A stretch of 64,000 bases of DNA from Anaerobutyricum hallii (lineage in GTDB: Bacteria; Bacillota; Clostridia; Lachnospirales; Lachnospiraceae), in the NCBI RefSeq assembly GCF_900209925.1, contig NZ_LT907978.1:2017001-2081000 (forward strand). Direction: 5' to 3'. Within the stretch, counting starts at the first letter, position 1; every line of letters begins with the position of its first letter. Below the pieces are notes generated by a model. The model was not told where the DNA came from and made no database searches. It saw nothing but the letters and a program-made list of their open reading frames with translations. Shown here in pieces: positions 37,416-45,740 of this stretch. The translations under genes and the position numbers were made by a program.

Positions 37416-38342
37416 TTATAATCCAGATAAAGTTCTCATTATTAAATCTACGTCTTTATTTTCAAGTTCTTGAATAATATGCAGATATGTCTTCTGTGTG
37501 GTCGTCATACTTGCATGCCCTAATCTTCGTGCAACACTGGCAATAGATACTCCGGCAAATAACAATAACGACGCATGCGTATGCCGAAGACCATGAATAG
37601 AAATTTCGGAAATGCCACATTGTTTACAATGTCTTGTAAGGACATCATTAACTGTAGAATTATAAATTTTCGATTCACCTACAAAAATAGGTTCATCTTC
37701 TGGCAACCCTTTTATCAACTCTGAAAACTTAACTACTATTTGCCAGTCAATCTGAATCTTTCTTACCGATGACCTGTTCTTAGTCGGCAAAAACCCTCCT
37801 TCTCCTTTGTAGTCCCAAGTCTTACTTATTGACAAAGCCTGTCTGGCAAAATCAAAGTCAGATGGTGTAATCGCAAGAGCCTCTGAAAAGCGCATTCCTG
37901 TTTTTGCAACTAAAAGTATAAACCAATCCCAGTTTGGTTCTTCTGAAAGATCTAAGTTAGCAATTAATGTATGTAATTCAAACTGGTTTAAATATTTTAT
38001 CTTTTTTGCTCTCGGTGTTTTTCCTTTAATAATTGCCTTTCTGGTAGGGTCTCTTTCAATCATACCTTCATCTAATGCATCTAAAATTGCTCCTTTGAGC
38101 TGATGATGAAAATCTAATGTAGTCTGTCTCTCATGCTCTTTCGCATAATCATTTAAAATCTGCTGATATGCTGTTCTTGTCAACTCAGAAACTTTTAATT
38201 CTGGTGCTAGTTTCTGTATCCACTTCTGAGTCATTAAATACTTCGCCATTGTAGCTTCTCTTATCGCACCTTTCTTATACACATCAACCCACTGTGCGTA
38301 GTATTCATAAAAGAGAGGTGAATTATTTGTGTTATTAAGCAT
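37416..38342 (-). CDS. Tyrosine recombinase/integrase of the restriction island
   Basis: A 308-residue phage-type integrase. It has a SAM-like core-binding N-terminal half (residues 1-105) and a catalytic half with Arg in TGMRFSEALAI, the HxxR pair in ISIHGLRHTHASLLL, and GHASMTTTQKTYLH, which carries the second His and the Tyr nucleophile. The start follows GGAGGGAACTT. It lies 60 nt after hsdR in the same direction. Integrases beside type I systems with more than one hsdS often rearrange the specificity genes. A role in moving the whole island is the alternative. Confidence 0.9.
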   Translation of the reverse strand: MLNNTNNSPLFYEYYAQWVDVYKKGAIREATMAKYLMTQKWIQKLAPELKVSELTRTAYQQILNDYAKEHERQTTLDFHHQLKGAILDALDEGMIERDPTRKAIIKGKTPRAKKIKYLNQFELHTLIANLDLSEEPNWDWFILLVAKTGMRFSEALAITPSDFDFARQALSISKTWDYKGEGGFLPTKNRSSVRKIQIDWQIVVKFSELIKGLPEDEPIFVGESKIYNSTVNDVLTRHCKQCGISEISIHGLRHTHASLLLFAGVSIASVARRLGHASMTTTQKTYLHIIQELENKDVDLIMRTLSGL

Positions 38343-38360
38343 AAGTTCCCTCCATCCCCT

Positions 38361-38380
38361 GAAATTACTTACGCTGATAC
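38361..38380 (-). other. CAGCGTAAGT site, inverted copy upstream of the integrase
   Basis: On the minus strand this reads GTATCAGCGTAAGTAATTTC, nearly the same as the site at 37383-37399 but in opposite orientation. The two sites therefore bracket the integrase gene as inverted repeats. Confidence 0.45.
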
Positions 38381-38403
38381 AAACATTTATATAATGGACC
38401 TTC

Positions 38404-41382
38404 TTACATATGTGCTATTAACGGCTTAATTTCTTTCTCCAGTGTCTCCTTCAGTTCCGCTATCATCCGGGAATAATATTTGAACTTAGGTAAAGCTTTC
38501 TCTTGCTCTGCCTTATAACTAGTATAATCAACATTCTTTTTAATTACACTTTCATTAGGAATTTCACCGTTCCTGTAATGCATTGCCGCATACATTACAT
38601 CACCTTTCATTGCATACCAGCTTTCACAAAATTCAGAAACAACTTTTTCTATGCAATCCTGCTTCATATTTTCTACAATATTAAGAATAGACTGTCCCTT
38701 ATATTTTGTTTCATCTTTTTCGATTTCTTCTATCAAATCAGACATAATATCTGCTACTTTTTCATTATCCTTACGTAATTCCTCTACATACTGTTTTGCT
38801 TCATCTATCTTCTTCTGTCTTTCTTCTTGTGTTATATCTTCTTCCTCTTCTGTTGATGTAACAATATTTTGAATAAGATTGATGATGTACTCATAATCAA
38901 TTTTTGTATTACTATATGCCATCAATTCATAATCCTGATCTACCTCCGTCTCCTCTACGGCAGTTTCTGAATCATTCGCTTTTTCTTCTCGAATTTCCTC
39001 TATTACATTTTTATAATGTCCTACATAATCATCATATTCCTGCTCGGTAATTCCATATTGTTCAAGCATACTGTCGTCATAGTTTGTAAAGGATTTTAAC
39101 TGGGCAAACAGACTGTCAAAAGATTGGAACATCTTCGCAAAAATCTTCTTTTCTTTCATAGACATTTCAGGGATTTCCGAAGGACTCTCGGCACAAACTC
39201 TGAGCGCGGAAAGGGCTTTGCGAAATGCCGGTTCTACCTCTTCCCATTGTGCTAAAATTGCAATTCCTGTACTACCTGCTGAGTATAATTTTATTGCATT
39301 ATCAACACTTTCTTTAAATAACTTCGGAGCTTGAAAGGTTACAATCTGCCCATTGCGTTTATTTTTGTCAAAAATACGATTCGTTCTTGAAAATGCCTGT
39401 ATCAAATCATGTGGTCCCATCGGCTGTCTGTCAATAAAAATGGTGGACAGACAAGGTGCATCAAAACCTGTTAATAAGCGATCTACAACGATAACCAAAT
39501 CTAGCTGTTCATTTCTACTCTTAAACTTTGCATCCTTTCTCGCCAGTCTTTTGTTAAGGTTTCCATTATAGCCCTGTATCTGTGATAATTCATATTTGGT
39601 ACCAAACATTCCATTATAATCATCTAAAGACTTTTGCATTTTCTGTTGGTTCACGCAGGAACCTTCTTCATTTTCTGTTACAGAATATGTGATTGCAAAC
39701 TTAGGAAAATCCGGCAATACCTGCTTTATCTTTTCATCAATTTTTAATGAAGATTCCCCATTTTTTATTTTTGTCAGTAAATCATAATATTTCTGTGCTA
39801 ATTGAATGGAACTTGTTGTAAGAAGTCCCTCATAAGTCTTGCCTTTTCCATTTTGAAATCCCAATTTATGATAGGATTTATTAAGAATAATATCAAGCAC
39901 CCGTAACATATGCGTTTCATTATCATATACTCTGCCATCTGTTTCATCTGTTACATTTTTCGGGCCATTATGTTCCACCTGAAAACCTAATACCGCCCTG
40001 TCTTTAATAGCATTTTGTATCGTATATTTATGAAGACATTTTCCATACAATTTTTCTGTCGTTCTTGGCAAATCTCCCAACTGTGGATATGGATTTTCTG
40101 CAAACCGAGGCGTTCCGGTAAAACCATACCACAAAGAACGTCCAAAAAATCTTTCTAATTCTCTTTTCGTCTTTGGTGTAACAGCTCTATGACATTCATC
40201 TACAACAAATGCAATTTTTAAATTTTTAATTTTCTGATATTCTGGTGTATCCTCCTTTAGCCTTTTACTAATTAAAATCTGCATTTTCTGAATCGTTGTA
40301 ACAATAACCTGCCTATCTTCAGATTTTAGCTTTTTCTTTAAATCATTTACATTATCGGTCTCATCAACATCCACCAAATCATTATTGGCATATGCCTGAA
40401 AAGCCATTGTTGTCTGTGTATCTAAATCTTTTCGGTCAATCAGAAAAATTGCTTTATCAATTGCCGGAATATCCATCAATAAATTTCTGGTTGCTTTATA
40501 AGAAGTTAATGTCTTCCCTGATCCAGTCGTATGCCATACATAACCAGATTTTCCCGTTTTTGAAGCCTCTCTTATAGATTCAATTGCATGAATCTGATAT
40601 GGTCGAAGTAAAATTAACCGCTTTGCATCTTCATCTAAAACCGTATATCTTGCAATCATTTCATGTGCTTCCGGAATTCTGAGTACACTTTTTGCAAAAT
40701 CAAGATAATCAGATACAGAATTATTCTCCTTGTCCACCCATCCGCTCATAAACTTCGGATTCAATTCCGTATCCCCTGCTGCCGCAAAATATCTGGTATC
40801 TACGCCATTGCTGACAACAAACATCTGCACTGCTGAAAAAATACCAGTAAACTTACCTTCTCCGATGTACTTTCTAATCTGCCAAAATCCATCCTTATAA
40901 GAATGCTGCTTATTCTTCAATTCTATATGTATCAATGGAAGACCGTTAATCATCAATGTCACATCAAAACGCCTGTCTCTGGTTGATGCCGTACTATCTT
41001 CCTCTGTTTTTAATGCGCTGTACTGATTTATCACCTCATAAACACTACTTCCACCAGCTATATGTTCATGATTCATGACTACAAGATGCAATCTTTCCGT
41101 ATCCCTTTGCACATGAACCTGTACTTTTCCGTTTTCACCAACCAACCATTCTCCAGCCTTATAAAAAGAAGAAAACTGTAATTGGTTCTTAACCTGTTCA
41201 AATTCTGAATCCGAGAGCAGTTCTCCGTTCAATCTGTCTTTATTATTCTGCTCAAGAATATATTTAAAATTTGCCCATAAATCCGCTTCCGTTTTTAAAT
41301 CTTCTCTATAGGTCCACTGAGATTCTCCGTAAACTAATTGCTCTATCAGTTTTCTTTCTATTGTTGATTCTAATTCTGGCAT
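38404..41382 (-). CDS. hsdR: Type I restriction enzyme, R subunit
   Basis: HsdR is the translocase/nuclease of a type I system. The 992 residues contain an N-terminal PD-(D/E)xK nuclease core (FDVTLMINGLPLIHIELKNK near residue 148) and the motor motifs TGSGKTLTSYKA near residue 287, VVDECHRAV and GFTGTPRFAEN. The helicase C-terminal region has DRLLTGFDAPCLSTIFIDR and QAFSRTNRI. A coiled-coil-rich C-terminus binds the methyltransferase. The start follows GGGGGATTACCAA. It is downstream of two specificity genes and two small-gene modules that interrupt the usual hsdM-hsdS-hsdR order. Confidence 0.96.
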   Translation of the reverse strand: MPELESTIERKLIEQLVYGESQWTYREDLKTEADLWANFKYILEQNNKDRLNGELLSDSEFEQVKNQLQFSSFYKAGEWLVGENGKVQVHVQRDTERLHLVVMNHEHIAGGSSVYEVINQYSALKTEEDSTASTRDRRFDVTLMINGLPLIHIELKNKQHSYKDGFWQIRKYIGEGKFTGIFSAVQMFVVSNGVDTRYFAAAGDTELNPKFMSGWVDKENNSVSDYLDFAKSVLRIPEAHEMIARYTVLDEDAKRLILLRPYQIHAIESIREASKTGKSGYVWHTTGSGKTLTSYKATRNLLMDIPAIDKAIFLIDRKDLDTQTTMAFQAYANNDLVDVDETDNVNDLKKKLKSEDRQVIVTTIQKMQILISKRLKEDTPEYQKIKNLKIAFVVDECHRAVTPKTKRELERFFGRSLWYGFTGTPRFAENPYPQLGDLPRTTEKLYGKCLHKYTIQNAIKDRAVLGFQVEHNGPKNVTDETDGRVYDNETHMLRVLDIILNKSYHKLGFQNGKGKTYEGLLTTSSIQLAQKYYDLLTKIKNGESSLKIDEKIKQVLPDFPKFAITYSVTENEEGSCVNQQKMQKSLDDYNGMFGTKYELSQIQGYNGNLNKRLARKDAKFKSRNEQLDLVIVVDRLLTGFDAPCLSTIFIDRQPMGPHDLIQAFSRTNRIFDKNKRNGQIVTFQAPKLFKESVDNAIKLYSAGSTGIAILAQWEEVEPAFRKALSALRVCAESPSEIPEMSMKEKKIFAKMFQSFDSLFAQLKSFTNYDDSMLEQYGITEQEYDDYVGHYKNVIEEIREEKANDSETAVEETEVDQDYELMAYSNTKIDYEYIINLIQNIVTSTEEEEDITQEERQKKIDEAKQYVEELRKDNEKVADIMSDLIEEIEKDETKYKGQSILNIVENMKQDCIEKVVSEFCESWYAMKGDVMYAAMHYRNGEIPNESVIKKNVDYTSYKAEQEKALPKFKYYSRMIAELKETLEKEIKPLIAHM

Positions 41383-41424
41383 TTGGTAATCCCCCGTAAT
41401 AATATTCTATTTCTATCCTCTTTC

Positions 41425-41895
41425 TTAGAAACCACCATTTTGATATGCTCTTGCAATCACATAAGATGGTTCGTAAAAAGCACTGCAATTATAATTATCA
41501 ATCACATCGCAAATTTCATCATTATAAACCCGAAGGATTCCCTCTGTAAAATCCTCTTTTGTAGAAAGTGTATCTGCAATCAATCTTTGATATACTTCTC
41601 CCATATCCAACGAAGTCGGAATAATCGTTGCTAATTCTGAATCGACATTTGTAATGTCAAAACTTCCTTCTACAAGTCCATAATCTCTAATCCAATCCGC
41701 TTCCACCTTTTCTGGATTCTCACAATGCAACGTGCTGGCACAGCTAAGTAAGTGATATAATTCATCTTTCCCTATAGCATTCACTACATATTTATTCTTC
41801 TGCTTAATATGTCTGGCCACACGTTCAATCATATAACAAATAAAATATAAGTCATTCATAGTTATCTCTTCGTCTGGAAAATATTTGTTTTTCAT
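41425..41895 (-). CDS. Partner protein of the DUF3990 module, copy 2
   Basis: A 156-residue soluble protein homologous to the one at 43437-43886. Shared pattern: a short N-terminal NDLYFICYMIERVARH (NDLFYVCSMIEFVARE in the other), a central H-C-E-P/S segment, DWIRDYGLVEGSFD (EWIEEYGIEEGTFD), then GEVYQRLI and a C-terminal NCSAFYEPSYVIARAYQNG. The first third recalls DUF3791-type proteins that accompany DUF3990. It probably serves as antitoxin or partner of the ADP-ribosyltransferase-like protein, but in this copy the partner toxin is truncated. The start follows GGAAGTGATACATT. Confidence 0.7.
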   Translation of the reverse strand: MKNKYFPDEEITMNDLYFICYMIERVARHIKQKNKYVVNAIGKDELYHLLSCASTLHCENPEKVEADWIRDYGLVEGSFDITNVDSELATIIPTSLDMGEVYQRLIADTLSTKEDFTEGILRVYNDEICDVIDNYNCSAFYEPSYVIARAYQNGGF

Positions 41896-41989
41896 AATGT
41901 ATCACTTCCTTCAAAAATAAGTGTCTTTAATGCATCTTCCGTACAGAATACAACCATTTATCAGACATTTCTGGAAAGCTCAAAATTTT

Positions 41990-42181
41990 CTAATTTTTAC
42001 TTGGTTTATATTTATAGTAATTTACGACCGTCTTCCCTTTTCTAGACATTGCCCAGCGTTTCGCTTGCTTTTCAAAATTTGCGCAATAAAATCCGTATCC
42101 AAAATCTTTATAGAATCCATTTTGGAGGATACGTGGTCTGTATACTTCCACGTTGCTGCCATGATAAATGATTATTTCCAT
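41990..42181 (-). pseudogene. Truncated DUF3990-like ADP-ribosyltransferase gene
   Basis: The 63 residues match only the N-terminal part of the 161-residue protein at 43867-44352: IIYHGSNVEVYRPRI, YKDFGYGFYCANFEKQAKRW, VVNYYKY. The rest of the domain is missing, and about 90 bases separate the stop from the partner gene. A good ribosome site (AAAGGAGAAGG) is still present, so a short peptide may be made. It is most simply a decayed second copy of the toxin-like gene, left from a duplication of the hsdS-DUF3990-partner unit. Confidence 0.7.
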
Positions 42182-42227
42182 ACGCATCCTTCTCCTTTCT
42201 TTTTTTAGCCTATATTTTATCCATCTG

Positions 42228-43379
42228 TCATAAAAACATATTTTTTAGCATGAATTTTCTTATAATTTGTAATTGTTTACACTTCTGCTGGTGAAGAGTG
42301 ATGAGTTGAGCAAGCTCTTCAAAAAACTCTGCTATTTTTGCTTGTTCAATCTGCGAAACCGGCATAACAATCTCACTTCGCAATATATTATCATTATATA
42401 AATGCTTGACTGTAGACCCTTCTATCAACCACTTTATTACTTGATAAGATATCTTGAGAAACTTTTTATTAATGCTTCCATCTGTCTTAAGCCATACAAC
42501 ATTTGAATCCTGAAAATACTCATCTTTCCCTGTATATTCAGCAGTTCTTCCAATGCTTCCAACTACTGAAATCAGGGTATCTCCTACTTCTGGATAAGGA
42601 TATAATCTACGAAATTCTTCATACACTTCTCTCGAGATATATGAATCAGGTTCTAATCCAATAGTTCCATTCTTAAAAAAAGGAATGTCCCCCTGTTCAG
42701 ATGTTTGTTCTTTAAAAATTCGTTTGCATGTCTGGACTGTCCCAAGTTCCCCCAACTTACGCTGTTCCCAAGCGTATCTATATATTTTATTAAGAATATT
42801 TAACTTACGATGATGAAAAGTGATGAGATTATCTAAATTATAAAAATAGCCTCCAATCTTAGCCTGTTCTTCAACAGATTTAGGATAAATAATATTCATT
42901 TTTTTCATTGCTGCTTTAGAAATGGATGTCACTTTAATTCCTTGCATAAAGGGTAATAATTGTTGATGAAAAATTTCAGAGTTTAAATAATACCCTAAAT
43001 ATCCATCAGCAAATTTCAGTTTCGGTCTACAAGGAATTGTATGCAATCCAGATAATACTATTTCATCTGTCAATCCAGCTATTTCGCTACATTTCCCTAC
43101 TGTTTCATCTTCTGCTGTGTCAACAAAAACAATGTCTCCATTTTGTAAAATAGAAGTTTTATATTTTTTTACAACATCTTCATTCACTATATTTGGTAAC
43201 TGTTCTTTTTTAATATTTAATATCTCTCCAAATTTAATGAGGATATCACCATAATGAATATTTTTTATTTTCCCCTTTTCATAAGATAAGTCAGCTCTTG
43301 ACAATGTATTATTTTGTAAATTATCCAATAAACTTTCTAACTTACGCTGTTTCCAAACGTATATCCATATTTTATCCAA
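42228..43379 (-). CDS. hsdS: Type I specificity subunit, second copy, 5' truncated or silent cassette
   Basis: HsdS sets the DNA sequence recognised. Both target-recognition domains are here (about residues 15-160 and 215-355), with conserved coiled regions YFYNLDNLITFHHRKLNIL and FFEELAQLITLHQQKC. The frame opens with TTG and has no ribosome site. Directly upstream, in the same frame, are a TGA and codons for ITFSYRKS, the end of a lost conserved region. It therefore begins mid-gene at a WKQRKL repeat, the usual recombination point. It may be an unexpressed donor cassette for the complete copy at 44504-45736. Confidence 0.78.
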   Translation of the reverse strand: MDKIWIYVWKQRKLESLLDNLQNNTLSRADLSYEKGKIKNIHYGDILIKFGEILNIKKEQLPNIVNEDVVKKYKTSILQNGDIVFVDTAEDETVGKCSEIAGLTDEIVLSGLHTIPCRPKLKFADGYLGYYLNSEIFHQQLLPFMQGIKVTSISKAAMKKMNIIYPKSVEEQAKIGGYFYNLDNLITFHHRKLNILNKIYRYAWEQRKLGELGTVQTCKRIFKEQTSEQGDIPFFKNGTIGLEPDSYISREVYEEFRRLYPYPEVGDTLISVVGSIGRTAEYTGKDEYFQDSNVVWLKTDGSINKKFLKISYQVIKWLIEGSTVKHLYNDNILRSEIVMPVSQIEQAKIAEFFEELAQLITLHQQKCKQLQIIRKFMLKNMFL

Positions 43380-43436
43380 ATCTCAAGACTTACGATAAGA
43401 AAAAGTGATGCCTCAAAACTACGATAAAAAATGTCT

Positions 43437-43886
43437 CTAATCCAACAACATTCCTGCCTCATAAGAGCATTTTATATAATCTGGATTACTATAGTAGACA
43501 TTTGAATTAAAATTTGAAATTTCTTCACTAATAAATGAACTATATACTTTTTTTATTGCCTCAATCACATCCTCATATAATTCCATAACATTTAATATCA
43601 ATGTTTGATACACCCGTCCTATAGAAAGTACGGTTGGAACATTATATTTACAGGTTGAAACATTATCAAATGTGCCTTCTTCTATTCCATATTCCTCAAT
43701 CCATTCATCACACACCTGCTCAAATGAGAGACAATGGTTTACTCCTGCCGCCTTTAACTGATGAGATAACTCTTTATCTGATAATTTAGCTACGATGTCT
43801 TTCGTTTTATTATGGGTCTCTCGTGCTACAAACTCAATCATTGAACATACATAAAACAAATCATCGTTATTCCACTTCCTCATCAT
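43437..43886 (-). CDS. Partner protein of the DUF3990 module, copy 1
   Basis: A 149-residue protein that overlaps the 3' end of the DUF3990 gene by 20 nt, the tight coupling expected of a two-gene module. It shares its layout with the protein at 41425-41895 (NDLFYVCSMIEFVARETHNK, EWIEEYGIEEGTFDNV, SIGRVYQTLI). The N-terminal third resembles DUF3791-type partners. It is probably the antitoxin or regulator of the ADP-ribosyltransferase-like protein. No DNA-binding motif is evident. Confidence 0.7.
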   Translation of the reverse strand: MMRKWNNDDLFYVCSMIEFVARETHNKTKDIVAKLSDKELSHQLKAAGVNHCLSFEQVCDEWIEEYGIEEGTFDNVSTCKYNVPTVLSIGRVYQTLILNVMELYEDVIEAIKKVYSSFISEEISNFNSNVYYSNPDYIKCSYEAGMLLD

Positions 43887-44352
43887 TGACTATTTCACTC
43901 CTTTCATACCGTAAACATCCCAATGCTCGGATACTGTGAAAGCTGATTTGATGGGTTGGATGTTTAAATTTTGCATATTCCCAAAAAACTGATTTGCTAA
44001 TATTATTAGCCAAATAATCATTTACAAAATTCCAGATAGTATCGTCTGCCATCGGACCTTCTACAATATCATATTCATGTATCTTTCCAGCACGACATTC
44101 TGCAATAAAATTTAACCATTCATCACTCATCTTATCAAATTTTTTAATATTTAATCGTGGATCTTCTATATAGGAGTATATATTAACTACTCCCTGAGCA
44201 TGTTTACGGTCCGCCCAGCGATATGCCTGTTCATAACTATTCGTACAATAAAATCCCCATGAAAAATCTTTTGTATATCTTGTTTTTCTAATTTCAGGGA
44301 ATTCAACTATTTGTCCGCTTCCATGATATAATTCTATCTTCCTACTGTCCAT
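43867..44352 (-). CDS. DUF3990 family ADP-ribosyltransferase-like protein
   Basis: The N-terminal half has the DUF3990 signature IELYHGSGQIVEFPEI, RYTKDFSWGFYCTNSYEQAY and RWADRKHAQGVVNIYSY, an ADP-ribosyltransferase fold seen in toxin-like proteins of gut Firmicutes. Its lower half has IHEYDIVEGPMADDTIW and QISFHSIRALGCL, conserved in the family. The start is chosen at the ATG after AGGAGGGAAA, 21 nt inside the longest frame. It lies between two hsdS genes, followed by an overlapping partner. A defensive or addiction function tied to the restriction system is likely but inferred. Confidence 0.75.
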   Translation of the reverse strand: MDSRKIELYHGSGQIVEFPEIRKTRYTKDFSWGFYCTNSYEQAYRWADRKHAQGVVNIYSYIEDPRLNIKKFDKMSDEWLNFIAECRAGKIHEYDIVEGPMADDTIWNFVNDYLANNISKSVFWEYAKFKHPTHQISFHSIRALGCLRYERSEIVNDEEVE

Positions 44353-44420
44353 TTTCCCTCCTGACATCTGCAAGCAATATCCCTCAAAATTGCACTATAA
44401 TTCAAAAAACTATCGTTCAA

Positions 44421-44436
44421 CTCAGCGTAAGTGTCC
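44421..44436 (+). other. CAGCGTAAGT site between hsdS and the DUF3990 gene
   Basis: CTCAGCGTAAGTGTCC lies between the hsdS stop and the DUF3990 start. It is in inverted orientation to the four copies inside the hsdS genes (at about 42755, 43341, 45076 and 45681), which encode the W-x-Q-R-K-L/F repeat. It could pair with any of them for inversion. Confidence 0.4.
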
Positions 44437-44503
44437 TTTATTTTCCAATAAAGATTTCTTTTAACAGTTTTTTTATGTTTTGATTTCTTTTTATATATTT
44501 TGC

Positions 44504-45736
44504 TTATTTTTCTGACACAAACATATTTTGTAGCATAAATTTCTTTATATTTTTTAATTCATCACACTTTTGTTGATGAAAAGTGATGAGCAAATCAATT
44601 TTTTTAAAATATTCTCCGATTTCTTTCTGTTCTTCTATATCAGCAGGTAACTTCAACTTTGTTTTAAAGAAATCCGTTGGTGCAATATTCAAAAGTCCAT
44701 GATTTCTTGCTCCCTCTGCTGCTATCTCATGAATCCCCTTATGCCAAAGATTTGTACTATAATAAGCAACCAAAAAATCTGAATTAACAAGAGTTTCATC
44801 TTTTATTTCAAATACTATATACAATGTTGATAATACACCATTTTCATAACGATCCAGCCTTTTAATTGCTCCCCAAGGTGCATCATTCGATGTACTTTTG
44901 TTATAGGCAAATTCCCCATTCTTTATCAAGTAATATCCGCTGACATCTTTACTAGCAACTCTTTTATCAAAAAATTCATTCTGATCTATAAGTCCCTGTT
45001 GCGCAGAAATTGTTAATGGTAATTCTGATATTAACTTTGAATTTTTTCTAGTAATTCGATTGACTATTTCTCCTAACTTACGCTGTTTCCAATCGCCAGT
45101 AAAACCAGAAAATCTAATTTCCGGAACTTTTTCTCCCTCCTTCGGAAACATCTTCTGAAGCATACATTTTTTTAACTTTTTGGTCTCATCACACTTGCGC
45201 TGGTGAAGAGTGATGAGGTTGTCTATGTTATCAAAATACGTAGCAATTTTTTTCTGCTCTGCTTCAGATGGAAAATTCATTTTGTATTCAAGCATATCGC
45301 TTAATTTCAAAACCCTGTTTCTTCCGGCTCCTCCTGGTGAGGATAATTCCAAATGATGTTTAAAGTTTTCATCAAGAATCAGATATCTAAAAAATTTCGG
45401 AACCATCCCTGCATTGAAGCTATATTGTGGAAACCTATGAGAAACAAGCTTTCCAGCATCATTTTCATCAGTAATTGCTACTGCATGTTCCCATCCAAAT
45501 GTGATGTTCACAATGAATTTATCGGCTGCTACTCGGAACATCTTAGCTGTCTCAAGTTCTTTACCTTTTTCAACAAAACTATGAAATGTTCCTTTAGCAT
45601 GACTTCTAATTCCAAGTCTTGTATAGCCTTCCGTTGGAGTTTCTATCGAATCTTCATATTTTTTTACTATTTCTCCGAACTTACGCTGTTCCCAATCTTC
45701 CGTATACCCCTTAAATCTTATCTTCGGCTTTCCCAT
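44504..45736 (-). CDS. hsdS: Type I restriction-modification specificity subunit, complete copy
   Basis: A full HsdS of 410 residues. It begins KPKIRFKGYTEDWEQRKFGE, the conserved N-terminus, then TRD1 (about 20-150) and conserved region FDNIDNLITLHQRKCDETKK. The repeated PEIRFSGFTGDWKQRKLGEI, TRD2 (about 230-370) and the terminal KIDLLITFHQQKCDELKN follow. It starts 4 nt after hsdM with GAGAGGTGAGAAA as ribosome site, so it is the copy translated with HsdM. The two TRDs should define the two halves of a bipartite target. The sequence recognised cannot be read out. Confidence 0.93.
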   Translation of the reverse strand: MGKPKIRFKGYTEDWEQRKFGEIVKKYEDSIETPTEGYTRLGIRSHAKGTFHSFVEKGKELETAKMFRVAADKFIVNITFGWEHAVAITDENDAGKLVSHRFPQYSFNAGMVPKFFRYLILDENFKHHLELSSPGGAGRNRVLKLSDMLEYKMNFPSEAEQKKIATYFDNIDNLITLHQRKCDETKKLKKCMLQKMFPKEGEKVPEIRFSGFTGDWKQRKLGEIVNRITRKNSKLISELPLTISAQQGLIDQNEFFDKRVASKDVSGYYLIKNGEFAYNKSTSNDAPWGAIKRLDRYENGVLSTLYIVFEIKDETLVNSDFLVAYYSTNLWHKGIHEIAAEGARNHGLLNIAPTDFFKTKLKLPADIEEQKEIGEYFKKIDLLITFHQQKCDELKNIKKFMLQNMFVSEK

Positions 45737-45740
45737 TTTC

